The notes under the pieces: generated by a model
The model's input: the letters and a program-made list of their open reading frames with translations, nothing else
The model's database searches: none
Told to the model about the DNA's origin: nothing
Assembly (NCBI GenBank): GCA_902774795.1
Contig: CACYKA010000002.1
Location: 1 to 64,000 of the forward strand
DNA: 64,000 nt
Reading direction: 5' to 3'
Origin: an uncultured Prevotellaceae bacterium
Lineage (GTDB): Bacteria > Bacteroidota > Bacteroidia > Bacteroidales > Bacteroidaceae
Position numbers and translations under genes: made by a program
Shown: piece by piece, positions 8,620 through 17,746 of the stretch
Position numbering within the stretch: position 1 is the first letter of the stretch
Layout of the letters: every line of letters starts with the position of its first letter

Positions 8620-10638
8620 ATGAAAAAGAGAACACTATTTCTATTATTTATCTTACAGAATCTTATTATAGGAATAACTGACTGTGTTGCTTCCTCTGCT
8701 TGCTCAGAAGACGGAAGCCGACTTTGGTTGCGCTATGAGGCAGTAAGTACTCCTGCTACAGTAACGGGAGTGAAGTGTGTGGCAGCAGACGAACTGAAAG
8801 CCTGCTGGAAAGGTCAGCCCGTAGAACTGAAACGTCAACGCGGTATGGGGCATGATGACTACAGCATAACCACCGCAAACGGAAAGATACTGTTGACAGC
8901 AAGCACTGACATAGGACTACTGTATGGTGCATATCATCTGCTGAGACTTCAACAAAGCGGTGCTGACTACACCTCTTATAATAATATAAAGGAGAGTCCT
9001 GCATACGACCTGCGCATCCTAAACCATTGGGACAATCCTGACGGCACCGTAGAACGTGGATTTGCAGGAAGAAGCATTTTCTGGACAGAAAAAGAACTGA
9101 ATACAGAACACATAAAACAGTACGGACGTGCAAATGCCTCAATAGGTATTAACGGAACTGTGCTGAACAATGTGAATGCAAAGCCGGCAACACTCTCAAC
9201 CCAGCAACTGGAGAGAGCAAAGCAGATAGCTGATATTCTGCGTCCTTATGGCGTACGCGTGTACCTTTCTATTAATTTTGCCTCACCAATACGTCTTGGC
9301 GGTCTGCCTACTGCCGACCCTTTAAATGCCGACGTAGTGAAATGGTGGAAGGAAAAGGTTGATGAGATATACAAGATGATACCTGACTTTGGCGGTTTCC
9401 TTGTCAAGGCAAACTCAGAAGGTGAGCCTGGACCATGCGACTACGGCCGCTCACATGCCGAAGGAGCAAATATGTTAGCCAAAGTACTGAAAAAACATAA
9501 CGGCATCGTCATGTGGCGCGCCTTTGTATATAATCCCCAGAGCAGCGATCGCGCCAATCAGGCATACGAGGAGTTTATGCCCCTTGACGGACAGTTTGAC
9601 AATAATGTTATAATACAGATAAAGAACGGTCCCATCGACTTCCAGCCACGTGAGGCATACAGTCCGCTGTTCACAGGAATGCAGAAAACATCAATGATGG
9701 TGGAGTTCCAAATTACACAGGAATATCTTGGTGCAGCTAACCATCTGGTTTATCTTGCCCCTATGTGGAAAGAATTCTTCGGATTTGTAAAACCCTCCTC
9801 ACTCAAGGCGATGGCAGGCGTAGCAAATATTGGTGATGACGTAAATTGGTGCGGCCATCATTTCGCTCAGTCCAACTGGTATGCCTTCGGACGACTGGCT
9901 TGGAATCCGAATCTGACATCAAAGCAGATTGCCGAGGAATGGCTCACACAGACCTTCGGCGAACAAAGTAATCTCTCACCTCTCACCTCTCACCTCTCAC
10001 CTCTTCTCAAGGTGATGCTTGACAGCCGTGAGGCCTGTGTCAACTATATGATGCCGCTGGGAATCCACCATATCTTTGCTGGTACTCACCATTACGGCCC
10101 AGAACCCTGGTACAGTCCTAAAGGCGTAAGAGCCGACTGGACCCCACCCTATTACCACAAAGCAGACAGCATAGGCATGGGCTTCGACCGCACTCTGACA
10201 GGTTCTGCGAATGTACGCCAGTATCCTGACTCCCTCTGCAACCTTTATAATAATATAAAAACATGTCCAGAAAATCTACTGGTATGGTTCCACCATGTTC
10301 CCTGGGATTTCTGCATGAAGAGCGGACGCACCTTCTGGGACGAGCTGTGTCATAAATATAACGATGGTGTGCAGCAAGCACGTCAGTTCCTGGTGGTTTG
10401 GGACGCCATGCAGCCATACGTTGATGCTCAGCGCTTCAATGAGGTACAGCGCAAATTACGCATACAGGCTCGCGATGCAGTATGGTGGAACAATGCATGT
10501 CTGTTGTACTTCCAGACTTTCTCACACCGTCCTATCCCACAGGACGTAGAGCATCCTGTACATAACCTCGATGAAATGATGAAATTTAATATTCCAATAG
10601 GTATGTACGAGAACCCTGAAAATGGATATAACAAGTAG
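8620..10638 (+). CDS. GH67 alpha-glucuronidase
   Basis: Removes (4-O-methyl)glucuronate from the non-reducing end of xylo-oligosaccharides released by the GH10 enzyme. The start is the ATG at 8620 (MKKRTLFLLF), giving 672 residues with a signal peptide ending near ITDCVASSACS; the Cys may be a lipidation site, although the box is poor. Catalytic regions of the family are present: the general acid Glu in VKANSEGEPGPCDYGR (about residue 268) and the Asp/Glu bases in GPIDFQ and MVEFQITQEY. The NVRQYPDS and LLVWFHHVPWDF blocks are typical of the C-terminal domain. Near residues 449-460 a serine/leucine/histidine-rich segment is encoded by a 7-bp repeat array and looks like a recent insertion. Transcribed divergently from the xylan operon; corresponds to P. 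bryantii xynF. Confidence 0.93.
   Translation: MKKRTLFLLFILQNLIIGITDCVASSACSEDGSRLWLRYEAVSTPATVTGVKCVAADELKACWKGQPVELKRQRGMGHDDYSITTANGKILLTASTDIGLLYGAYHLLRLQQSGADYTSYNNIKESPAYDLRILNHWDNPDGTVERGFAGRSIFWTEKELNTEHIKQYGRANASIGINGTVLNNVNAKPATLSTQQLERAKQIADILRPYGVRVYLSINFASPIRLGGLPTADPLNADVVKWWKEKVDEIYKMIPDFGGFLVKANSEGEPGPCDYGRSHAEGANMLAKVLKKHNGIVMWRAFVYNPQSSDRANQAYEEFMPLDGQFDNNVIIQIKNGPIDFQPREAYSPLFTGMQKTSMMVEFQITQEYLGAANHLVYLAPMWKEFFGFVKPSSLKAMAGVANIGDDVNWCGHHFAQSNWYAFGRLAWNPNLTSKQIAEEWLTQTFGEQSNLSPLTSHLSPLLKVMLDSREACVNYMMPLGIHHIFAGTHHYGPEPWYSPKGVRADWTPPYYHKADSIGMGFDRTLTGSANVRQYPDSLCNLYNNIKTCPENLLVWFHHVPWDFCMKSGRTFWDELCHKYNDGVQQARQFLVVWDAMQPYVDAQRFNEVQRKLRIQARDAVWWNNACLLYFQTFSHRPIPQDVEHPVHNLDEMMKFNIPIGMYENPENGYNK
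9973..10000 (+). repeat. Heptad tandem array 3 (CTCTCAC x4) inside GH67
   Basis: Four perfect copies of CTCTCAC followed by a partial copy, in the coding sequence. Read in frame it gives SPLTSHLSPLL between two segments that are normally close in GH67 proteins. Confidence 0.9.
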
Positions 10639-10683
10639 TGAAGAGTGAAAAAAACTTAATTTTCCCATATCTTCACTCTTCAC
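10638..10683 (+). terminator. Inverted repeat after GH67
   Basis: GTGAAGAGTGAA starts on the last base of the GH67 stop codon and pairs perfectly over 12 bp with TTCACTCTTCAC, loop 22 bases, with T-rich DNA after it. The right arm continues as 7-bp units (CTTCACT, CTTCACC, CTTCACT) to 10691, so this is both a likely terminator and another heptad array. Confidence 0.55.
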
Positions 10684-10708
10684 CCTTCACTTTTTCAGTC
10701 TTTTTTTG

Positions 10709-10716
10709 TACCTTTG
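10709..10716 (+). promoter_or_regulatory. tRNA-Met promoter, -7 element
   Basis: TACCTTTG, exact Bacteroidetes -7 match, 45 bases before the tRNA. Confidence 0.6.
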
Positions 10717-10761
10717 CACCCGCAAGCGTGGTTCCCACCTTAAACAATGCCGCGCGAGCAC

Positions 10762-10835
10762 GGGCTTTTAGCTCAGTTGGTTAGAGCAACAGACTCATAA
10801 TCTGGAGGTCCTAGGTTCAAGCCCTAGATGGCCCA
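10762..10835 (+). tRNA. tRNA-Met (anticodon CAT)
   Basis: A 74-base cloverleaf: acceptor GGGCTTT/ATGGCCC with one U-U mismatch, D arm GCTC/GAGC, anticodon loop CTCATAA, T arm CTAGG-TTCAAGC-CCTAG, discriminator A. No encoded CCA. The paired 1-72 end argues against the initiator tRNA. An elongator Met is most likely; a CAT tRNA could also be the lysidine-modified tRNA-Ile2. Confidence 0.85.
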
Positions 10836-10838
10836 CGC

Positions 10839-10873
10839 AAGGCACCACTCGATATGAGTGAGTGCCTTTTTCT
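10839..10873 (+). terminator. Terminator after tRNA-Met
   Basis: AGGCACCACTC and GAGTGAGTGCCT form an 11-bp stem with one bulge and a 5-base loop, followed by TTTTTCT. It lies 4 bases after the tRNA end and just before the next gene. Confidence 0.75.
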
Positions 10874-10888
10874 ATTCTATATATCTAT

Positions 10889-12106
10889 ATGATTAAAAAA
10901 CTTTTCTTATTATTACTTTTACATACCCTGCTATTAGTTTCAGGCAGCAGTATTCATGCTCAGACACCAGACAATGATTTAAGTACTGATCTAAAAAACC
11001 TTCTTACCAAAAACAGTAAGAATGGCAGAAATAGCAGGAATAAGAAAAACAACAATAACAATATCACTATCGGATGTTGCATCTACGACTTGACGGCAGA
11101 TTCTACATTATTCGAACATAATGCAGATAGGATGATGATTCCTGCCAGTACACAGAAACTTTATACCGCCACCGCCATGCTCACCACGTATGGAGAGGAT
11201 TTCACCTTTCAGACCAGCATCACCACCAACGGTGAAGAAGCGATGGATACATTAGGAAATATATTCTTGAAGGGTGACATATACATCAACACTAACTGCG
11301 ACCCCACCCTAACGGCAGAAGGAGCACGTGCCATAAAAGACAAAATAATTGCTATGGGATATGATTCCATAGACGGAGGGATTATCTTATGCATAAACGA
11401 AAAGACCCAACACATACGTCTTGCAGAGGACAACTTCGCCCCCCAGGTGGCAAAACTTCTGGCATCAGATACAGTGAAATTCTCTTCAACACTTACTTGG
11501 GGCAAGGAGAATACTACAGAGAAAGGCATGTATCCTCTCGGCTTTATACGCACTCCACTGATGAAGGTTATGAACCGAATGCTCAAGAGCAGTGACAACA
11601 TATATGCAGAGTCGATGTTGCTAAACCTAGTAAAGAACGATGACAAATGGTCATACGACGGATGTAAGGATATAGTGCGGAAGATGGTCGAGAAGATTTG
11701 CACCAATTACCGGCCAGACATGCTGTCAGGAAGTTTAAGCACCTACTACTACAACATCGCTGACGGTAGCGGACTGTCACGCTCAAACAAGACTACAGCA
11801 CAATCGCAGGTTGATTTGCTGCGATACGTATATCACAATAAAAACATTTTTCAGTTATTATATGACAATATGCCCATAGCCGGCGTTGACGGTACTCTTG
11901 GACACAGAATGACCGATGGTATGGCTCATAATAACGTACATGCAAAAACAGGTACCCTGAATGGTGTCTCCACGCTTTCAGGTTATCTTACAGCAGCAAA
12001 TGGTCATGACATAGCTTTCTCCATACTCATAAACAACTGCTATGACAAACCCTTTGCCCGTTCGCTGCAAAACAAAATCTGCGAAGTACTGTCAAAAATA
12101 GAATAA
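10889..12106 (+). CDS. dacB: D-alanyl-D-alanine carboxypeptidase/endopeptidase (PBP4, S13)
   Basis: A periplasmic penicillin-binding protein of peptidase family S13 that trims or cuts peptide cross-links in the cell wall. The start is the ATG at 10889 (MIKKLFLLLLLHTLLLVSG), which opens a signal peptide ending near SIHAQ. The three active-site motifs are in order: SxxK in PASTQKLYTATAML (about residues 91-100), SxN in KSSDNIYAESML (about 235) and KTG in HAKTGTLNGVSTLSGYL (about 354). At 405 residues it is at the short end for DacB; the large insert domain between SxxK and SxN is present but small. It sits alone between two tRNA genes. A short Asn/Lys-rich linker (NSRNKKNNNNN) follows the signal peptide. 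Confidence 0.93.
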   Translation: MIKKLFLLLLLHTLLLVSGSSIHAQTPDNDLSTDLKNLLTKNSKNGRNSRNKKNNNNNITIGCCIYDLTADSTLFEHNADRMMIPASTQKLYTATAMLTTYGEDFTFQTSITTNGEEAMDTLGNIFLKGDIYINTNCDPTLTAEGARAIKDKIIAMGYDSIDGGIILCINEKTQHIRLAEDNFAPQVAKLLASDTVKFSSTLTWGKENTTEKGMYPLGFIRTPLMKVMNRMLKSSDNIYAESMLLNLVKNDDKWSYDGCKDIVRKMVEKICTNYRPDMLSGSLSTYYYNIADGSGLSRSNKTTAQSQVDLLRYVYHNKNIFQLLYDNMPIAGVDGTLGHRMTDGMAHNNVHAKTGTLNGVSTLSGYLTAANGHDIAFSILINNCYDKPFARSLQNKICEVLSKIE

Positions 12107-12109
12107 AAA

Positions 12110-12133
12110 AAGAAGAGCCAAATGACTCTTCTT
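12110..12133. terminator. Bidirectional terminator, dacB / tRNA-Asn
   Basis: AAGAAGAG pairs perfectly with CTCTTCTT across 8 bases, preceded by an A run and followed by TTCT. It can end dacB rightward and the tRNA-Asn transcript leftward. Confidence 0.65.
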
Positions 12134-12137
12134 TCTG

Positions 12138-12211
12138 CGCTCCCTCTTGGGCTTGAACCAAGGACCCCCTGATTAACAGTCAGATGCTCTGACCAACTGA
12201 GCTAAGGAAGC
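12138..12211 (-). tRNA. tRNA-Asn (anticodon GTT)
   Basis: A 74-base cloverleaf on the minus strand: acceptor GCTTCCT/AGGGAGC, D arm GCTC/GAGC, anticodon loop CTGTTAA, T arm CTTGG-TTCAAGC-CCAAG, discriminator G. No encoded CCA. Confidence 0.93.
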
Positions 12212-12239
12212 TTATAAACACAATTTTTGAATTGCGGTG

Positions 12240-12247
12240 CAAAGGTA
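12240..12247 (-). promoter_or_regulatory. tRNA-Asn promoter, -7 element
   Basis: TACCTTTG on the minus strand, 29 bases upstream of the tRNA; exact consensus. Confidence 0.6.
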
Positions 12248-12332
12248 CAACGAAAAAGTGAAATATCCAAATTTTTAGGAAAGTTTTTTACGCTATAGGG
12301 CAAAAAAACACAAAAAAACCTATAATCTGAGC

Positions 12333-12830
12333 TTATTTGTCGTGAGAAATATGTGATTTCACAAACTGACGCGCACGGAAAAGGTTTACTTTTACCTGAT
12401 CCTCAGATATCTCCATAGCATCGGCTATCTCCTTATAGCTTTTTCCCTCAAAATCACGTAACTGCATTACTGAGCGTTGCTTCTCCGGCATCTGAGCCAT
12501 CAATTGGCGAATAGACTCTATACGCTCCTGCTGCTCTATCTGCCTTTCTATTGTATTATGAATGCCGTAACCCTGTTCAACCTTTACATCATCGTAGGAA
12601 GCCGTCTGATTTATCTTCATACGCTGACGGTCAATAGAAAGATTGCGGGTAAGACGGAGGGCAAATGACTCAATATTCTCTATCTCATTTATCCTCTCCC
12701 CCATTCCCCATATCTTTATAATGACATCCTGCACGACATCCTCTGCCTCCTGACTATTAAGAGTTATCCTTAACGCCAGGCGGTATAATACATTCTTAAG
12801 AGGAAGTATGTCACGCTGGATATCTATCAT
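12333..12830 (-). CDS. ECF-type RNA polymerase sigma factor
   Basis: A 165-residue sigma-70 family factor with only regions 2 and 4. Region 2 (about residues 8-75) contains EAEDVVQDVIIKIWGM and the DNA-melting segment ESFALRLTRNLSIDR. Region 4 (about 105-155) contains the helix-turn-helix MPEKQRSVMQLRDFEGKS, then YKEIADAMEISEDQVK. No anti-sigma gene is adjacent, unlike the FecI/FecR pairs of this phylum. It lies 19 bases after argB on the same strand and is the last gene of an overlapping set (acetyltransferase-like, parE, dusB, argB), so it is probably co-transcribed with housekeeping genes. Target genes unknown. Confidence 0.88.
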   Translation of the reverse strand: MIDIQRDILPLKNVLYRLALRITLNSQEAEDVVQDVIIKIWGMGERINEIENIESFALRLTRNLSIDRQRMKINQTASYDDVKVEQGYGIHNTIERQIEQQERIESIRQLMAQMPEKQRSVMQLRDFEGKSYKEIADAMEISEDQVKVNLFRARQFVKSHISHDK

Positions 12831-12849
12831 TGACTTCTCAAATACAAAA

Positions 12850-13653
12850 CTACTGAATTACGGTTCCTTCGTTAGCTTTACCTATATTGTCTGCCAATGT
12901 TATCACTACACGACTAACACCCGATTCTACGGCACTAAGAGCATTCTCTACCTTAGGTTTCATTCCTCCGGATATAACGCCGTTCTTTTCGTACATCTTG
13001 AAAATCTCACGGGTAATAAGAGGAATGACACTATTATCATCATCAGGATTACTTAGCACACCCTTCTTTTCAAAGGAATAAATTAATGTTACCTCATATT
13101 TCTTTGCCAAAGCCTTCGCCACAGTTGATGCTATAGTATCAGCATTAGTATTCAGAATATTTCCGGTTCCATCGTGTGTAAGAGGAGCTACAACGAGCGT
13201 TATGCCATTATCTATAAGATGCGACATACACTCTCCATCTGCCCTATCTACATCGCCTACGAAGCCAAAATCAACGACTTTCTTTTCACCACTTTCATCC
13301 ACCTTCATTTCTACTGGCGGACGCTTGTGAGAACGTATAACATCCATATCAGCACCTGTAATGCCCAAAGCGTTCACACCTCGTGCCTGCAACTGTGCTA
13401 CAAGATTCTTGTTTACAAGGCCGCCATATACCATTGTTACCACCTCGAGCATTGCGCCGTCTGTGATTCTGCGTCCTCCTACCATCTTGCTCTCAATGCC
13501 AAGACTTGCTGCAACCTTTGTTGCACGACGGCCACCACCATGAACAAGAATTTTCTTTCCCTCAATGGCACAGAAATTCTCCAACAATGTCTGCAGTTGT
13601 GCTGAATCCTCAACAACGGCACCGCCTACTTTTACTATTGTCAGTTTATCCAT
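12850..13653 (-). CDS. argB: Acetylglutamate kinase (or succinylglutamate kinase)
   Basis: Phosphorylates N-acylglutamate in arginine synthesis (amino acid kinase family). Visible family features are the N-terminal lysine-glycine loop IVKVGGAVVED, the phosphate loop LVHGGGRRATKVA, NALGITGADMDVI, NTNADTIASTVAKAL and the C-terminal ISGGMKPKVENAL. 267 residues is normal length. Some Bacteroidetes use succinylated rather than acetylated intermediates, so the acyl group is uncertain. The start overlaps the end of dusB by 13 bases and the sigma factor follows after 19 bases. argH is elsewhere in the window (57.6 kb), so arginine genes are not clustered. Confidence 0.93.
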   Translation of the reverse strand: MDKLTIVKVGGAVVEDSAQLQTLLENFCAIEGKKILVHGGGRRATKVAASLGIESKMVGGRRITDGAMLEVVTMVYGGLVNKNLVAQLQARGVNALGITGADMDVIRSHKRPPVEMKVDESGEKKVVDFGFVGDVDRADGECMSHLIDNGITLVVAPLTHDGTGNILNTNADTIASTVAKALAKKYEVTLIYSFEKKGVLSNPDDDNSVIPLITREIFKMYEKNGVISGGMKPKVENALSAVESGVSRVVITLADNIGKANEGTVIQ

Positions 13654-14597
13654 TTTTCCTTTATTTCGTTTATTACTTCATTAAGTTCCTTTACCGTATC
13701 AGCCCTAAGCATCTTTATTCTTATCGGACGGAAGTCTGGTATTCCCTTGAATACAGGAGACGCTGCAAGATGTCTGCGAGTATGAAGAATAGCCTTATAT
13801 TCATCGCCGATGAAATCGAGATTTATCTGCAACAATTCTTTCAGTATATCTATCTTCTCATATGGGGTCAGCGACTCTGCCTGCTTAGAGAAAATCCACG
13901 GCTGTCCAAACGTTGCCCTACCTATCATCACACCATCGACACCATATGTATCAAAGGCTTTTTCCGCCTCTTCCATACTCTTTATGTCTCCATTGCCAAC
14001 TATTGGAATATCTACCTTTTGTTTTGCTTCTCCTATCAATGTCCAATCAGCCTCACCTGTGTACATCTGGGCACGGGTTCTGCCATGAATGGTAAGAGCC
14101 TTTATGCCACACTGTGACAACTGTACGGCTAACTCAGGCATAGCAAGATGGTTGTTATCCCACCCTAATCTGGTTTTGACCGTAACAGGAGTATTCACCG
14201 CCTTGACCACAGCCTCTGTCATCTCCAACATCAAAGGAATATTCTGCAACATTCCTGCTCCAGCACCTTTTCCTGCTACTTTCTTGACAGGACATCCGAA
14301 ATTCAGGTCTATAACGTCAGGATGAGCCTCAGCCTCAACAATACGTGCTGCTTCAACTACTGCATCTGTTGTCCTTCCATATATCTGTATGCCAACAGGT
14401 CGCTCGTCATCACTTATTGTAAGTTTGCGCGTCGTAGCCTTTATATTGCGTATCAGGGCCTCAGCAGCAACAAACTCAGAATATACCATAGCAGCCCCAT
14501 AACGCTTACAAAGTCGCCGAAAACCAACATCGGTGACATCTTCCATAGGGGCCAGCATTAGAGGGCGTTCACCAAGGTCTATATCGGCTATCTTCAT
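13641..14597 (-). CDS. dusB: tRNA-dihydrouridine synthase
   Basis: An FMN-dependent enzyme that reduces specific uridines in tRNA D loops to dihydrouridine. 318 residues with the TIM barrel of the family: [15 protein letters not shown] at the N-terminus, the catalytic cysteine in [20 protein letters not shown] (Cys near residue 100), the HGRTRAQMY segment, FMN-binding IVGNGDIKS and [16 protein letters not shown]. The start ATG at 14597 overlaps the parE stop (ATGA), and the 3' end overlaps argB, so all three are translationally linked. The DusB subfamily is assigned by overall resemblance. Confidence 0.93.
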   Translation of the reverse strand: MKIADIDLGERPLMLAPMEDVTDVGFRRLCKRYGAAMVYSEFVAAEALIRNIKATTRKLTISDDERPVGIQIYGRTTDAVVEAARIVEAEAHPDVIDLNFGCPVKKVAGKGAGAGMLQNIPLMLEMTEAVVKAVNTPVTVKTRLGWDNNHLAMPELAVQLSQCGIKALTIHGRTRAQMYTGEADWTLIGEAKQKVDIPIVGNGDIKSMEEAEKAFDTYGVDGVMIGRATFGQPWIFSKQAESLTPYEKIDILKELLQINLDFIGDEYKAILHTRRHLAASPVFKGIPDFRPIRIKMLRADTVKELNEVINEIKEKWIN

Positions 14598-16549
14598 TCG
14601 TAAACGTCTTCTTCTGGGATGTCTTCTTCTATTACAAGATTATCGATGATGAAGTTCTGGCGGTCCATGGTGTTTTTTCCCATGTAGTATTCCAGCAGTT
14701 TCTCTACTTCATCACTCTGGCGTAATGTTACCTGCTCAAGACGAATATCTGGTCCTATAAAACCAGCGAATTCATCGGGAGAAATCTCACCTAGACCCTT
14801 AAAACGTGTTATCTCTGGATCAGGGCCTAATTCTTCTATTGCCTTTACACGCTCTTCCTCACTATAACAATAGCGTATCAAATAATCCTTCGGCTTTTCC
14901 CCACGCTCCTTGAGTTTTGCATCCTCTGCCTCTATTATGATCTTATTCCTTACCTTATTGCGCTTATTTCTCACACGGAACAAAGGAGTCTGAAGAACAT
15001 ATACGTGTCCTTTTTTTACCAATTCAGGGAAGAACTGAAGGAAGAAGGTGATGATGAGCAAACGGATATGCATGCCATCAACATCAGCATCAGTAGCCAC
15101 TATAACCTTATTATATCTGAGGTTATCAAGTCCTTCTTCTATATCAAGGGCAGACTGAAGAAGGTTAAACTCTTCATTCTCATAAACCACTTTCTTCGTC
15201 AAACCATAACAATTCAGTGGCTTTCCCTTAAGGGAGAACACAGCCTGAGTATTAACATCTCTACTCTTAGTAATAGAACCGGAAGCTGAATCACCCTCAG
15301 TGATGAATATGCAAGACTCCTCTTTCCTATCGTTCTTGACATCAGAGAAATGTATACGACAGTCACGCAACTTCCTGTTATGAAGACTAGCCTTCTTAGC
15401 ACGTTCACGGGCAAGCTTCGTCACACCCGCCATAGCCTTCCTCTCACGTTCAGAACTCTTTACCTTTTCCTCTATTATCTCTGCAACATCAAGATTACGA
15501 TGAAGGTAGTTATCCACTTCAGTTTTAACGAAATCACCGACATATTTGTTGACAGAAACACCCTCCGGAGCCATCTTGTCGGAACCCAACTTAATCTTTG
15601 TCTGCGACTCGAAAACAGGCTCTTCAACATTCACCGCAATAGCAGCAACAAGACCATTACGGATGTCTCCGTATTCATACTTACCGAAGTATTCCTTTAT
15701 AGTTCTTGCTATATGCTCTTTGAATGCTGACTGATGCGTACCACCCTGTGTGGTATGCTGACCATTTACAAAGGAGTCATATTCCTCACCATTCTGATTG
15801 GTATGAGTAAAAGCTATCTCTATATCCTCCCCTTGCATATGCACAATAGGATAAAGAGGCTCACTGGTCATCTGGTCTTTCAGCAGGTCGGACAATCCAT
15901 GACGGGAAATAATACGACGACCATTGTACATTATTGCAAGCCCAGTATTGAGATAAGTATAGTTCCTCAACATCATCTCTACGATATCATCGTGGAAAGA
16001 ATAGTTCAGGAACAGAGTATCATCAGGCTCAAAAGAAATAAAAGTTCCCCTTTCATCGGATGATTTCTCTGTTTTATCGCTTACCAAAATACCCTTTTCA
16101 AACTTAGCAATACGTACATTTCCGTCACGATAAGAGCGAACCTCAAACTTCGAAGAAAGGAAATTGACAGCCTTGATACCAACGCCATTCATACCAACGG
16201 ACTTCTTGAAAGCCTTGGAATCATACTTGCCGCCTGTATTAAGCTGGCTGACAGCTTCTATCATCTTTCCCTGAGGGATACCACGTCCATAGTCACGGAG
16301 AGTAACAGATTTATTGTCGATAATATCTATTTCGATGCGATTGCCTTCATGCATACGAAATTCGTCTATACTGTTATCAATAGCCTCCTTCAGCAGAACA
16401 TAGATACCATCCTCTGCATGTGATCCGTCACCCATTCTGCCTATATACATTCCTGGGCGGGTACGGATGTGATCAACATCTGACAAATGTCGGATATTTT
16501 CGTCGCTATAATTGACCTGTTCTATTTCTTCTGTTTTTTTCTCTGCCAT
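14594..16549 (-). CDS. parE: DNA topoisomerase IV subunit B
   Basis: The ATPase subunit of a type IIA topoisomerase that separates linked daughter chromosomes. Domains: GHKL ATPase (about residues 15-230) with [10 protein letters not shown] and the G-loop [10 protein letters not shown] plus [19 protein letters not shown]; transducer domain (about 230-390); TOPRIM (about 410-530) with [10 protein letters not shown] and the metal-binding [12 protein letters not shown]. 651 residues is typical of ParE rather than the longer GyrB. The ATG at 16549 shares a base with the stop of the upstream gene (TGATG); a GTG one codon earlier is the alternative. parC is not in the window. GyrB is possible but less likely given the length and the short C-terminal domain. 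Confidence 0.88.
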   Translation of the reverse strand: MAEKKTEEIEQVNYSDENIRHLSDVDHIRTRPGMYIGRMGDGSHAEDGIYVLLKEAIDNSIDEFRMHEGNRIEIDIIDNKSVTLRDYGRGIPQGKMIEAVSQLNTGGKYDSKAFKKSVGMNGVGIKAVNFLSSKFEVRSYRDGNVRIAKFEKGILVSDKTEKSSDERGTFISFEPDDTLFLNYSFHDDIVEMMLRNYTYLNTGLAIMYNGRRIISRHGLSDLLKDQMTSEPLYPIVHMQGEDIEIAFTHTNQNGEEYDSFVNGQHTTQGGTHQSAFKEHIARTIKEYFGKYEYGDIRNGLVAAIAVNVEEPVFESQTKIKLGSDKMAPEGVSVNKYVGDFVKTEVDNYLHRNLDVAEIIEEKVKSSERERKAMAGVTKLARERAKKASLHNRKLRDCRIHFSDVKNDRKEESCIFITEGDSASGSITKSRDVNTQAVFSLKGKPLNCYGLTKKVVYENEEFNLLQSALDIEEGLDNLRYNKVIVATDADVDGMHIRLLIITFFLQFFPELVKKGHVYVLQTPLFRVRNKRNKVRNKIIIEAEDAKLKERGEKPKDYLIRYCYSEEERVKAIEELGPDPEITRFKGLGEISPDEFAGFIGPDIRLEQVTLRQSDEVEKLLEYYMGKNTMDRQNFIIDNLVIEEDIPEEDVYE

Positions 16550-17703
16550 CACAATAATTTCTTATAACTGCGCAACCTTTTTACTGTCTTTGCCTCCAAG
16601 TACTGCCATGCCGACAGTACTCCGTCGTTTGTCTCCATCATTGCAAGTGTAAGCGCTTGTTTGAAACGATATTTCTGATACCATCGTATAAGGTCATTGA
16701 ACAATATCGCATTAGCACCCTTAGCTCTATACTCAGGGAGAACACCTATTATCAGCAGATCTACCGTATCAGTATAATGGAACCACTTTGTATATAATGT
16801 CTTTACCAATGGCCACCAGCCAAATGGAAAAAGACGTCCTTTGTCTGTATGTTGTAATCCTTTGGTGAAGGAAGGGAATGTGACACCGAAACCAACGATT
16901 TCATCGTTCTTGTTTTTGTCACATATAAGTGTTACGAGGTTAAGATCTGCAAGTGAAATATAATTGTTCACCATCCTTCCAATGAGGGCATCATCTATTT
17001 CTGAAAACTCATATAAGTCCTTGTAACACTGGTTAAGAACCTCAAAAAGACGTCTTCCAAGCCCACCCTTTATTGCTTCGTCCTTAGTCATCTTACGGGC
17101 ATGAAGACCATAACGGGTATCTATAAGTTTTGCTATTTTTTCAAACTTTTCAGGAACAACATCTGGTACCTTAACCATATTCTGTACCCAGTCATTGTCC
17201 TTTATAAAGCCCATAACTTCCATATGGTCTTTATAATATGGGAAGTTGTGATTGGCATGCATTGTCTGCTCTACATCAAAGCCTTCGACCAACATTCCCT
17301 CTCTGCCAAGATCAATGAATCCCATAGGACCTATTATTGTATCCATTCCTCTTGACAGACCATATTCGCGCACCTTATTTATCAATGCTTCAGAAACATC
17401 ATAATCATCGATGAAATCGAAATATCCGAAACGAACATTCTTATGTCCCCACTTCTCATTGGCACGATGGTTGATGATAGCAGCGATGCGTCCGACTGCC
17501 TCACCATCTTTATATGCCATATAGTACTCTGCCTCACAATATTCCCAATATGGCTGAGCATCTTTTGAGCCCTGATATAAATCGGCCATTTCATCAGAAA
17601 AAAGATAAGGGCAGGCACAGGGGTCATCACGATACAAGTCAGTGCGGAAATCGATAAATTTACCGATTTCCGCCTTCGTTGATATAGTTCTTATTTCTAT
17701 CAT
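16549..17703 (-). CDS. GNAT-fold acetyltransferase-like protein
   Basis: A 384-residue cytoplasmic protein that looks like a double GNAT fold. The N-terminal half has [19 protein letters not shown], a typical beta4-beta5 pattern, and [18 protein letters not shown]. The C-terminal half has [21 protein letters not shown], resembling the acetyl-CoA pyrophosphate loop (R/QxxGxG/A), then [22 protein letters not shown]. No substrate can be named. It is the first gene of the run leading into parE, dusB, argB and the sigma factor, and its stop codon overlaps parE. It follows trpB by 43 bases, so the whole stretch from trpB may be one transcript. This family is common as a conserved hypothetical in the phylum. 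Confidence 0.7.
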   Translation of the reverse strand: MIEIRTISTKAEIGKFIDFRTDLYRDDPCACPYLFSDEMADLYQGSKDAQPYWEYCEAEYYMAYKDGEAVGRIAAIINHRANEKWGHKNVRFGYFDFIDDYDVSEALINKVREYGLSRGMDTIIGPMGFIDLGREGMLVEGFDVEQTMHANHNFPYYKDHMEVMGFIKDNDWVQNMVKVPDVVPEKFEKIAKLIDTRYGLHARKMTKDEAIKGGLGRRLFEVLNQCYKDLYEFSEIDDALIGRMVNNYISLADLNLVTLICDKNKNDEIVGFGVTFPSFTKGLQHTDKGRLFPFGWWPLVKTLYTKWFHYTDTVDLLIIGVLPEYRAKGANAILFNDLIRWYQKYRFKQALTLAMMETNDGVLSAWQYLEAKTVKRLRSYKKLL

Positions 17704-17726
17704 TTTCTGTTTTACCAGATATCCGT

Positions 17727-17745
17727 ATAACAGAAATCCTGTTAT
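17727..17745 (-). terminator. Small hairpin after trpB
   Basis: ATAACAG and CTGTTAT form a 7-bp perfect stem with a 5-base loop one base beyond the trpB stop. No T run follows, so termination may be partial, allowing read-through into the next gene. Confidence 0.35.
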
Positions 17746-17746
17746 C

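Noticed and set aside
15480..15530. TTATCCAC DnaA-box-like sequence in parE (and a similar one near 6530 in the xylanase gene)
   Set aside because: Isolated 8/9 matches in coding DNA with no AT-rich surroundings; expected by chance.
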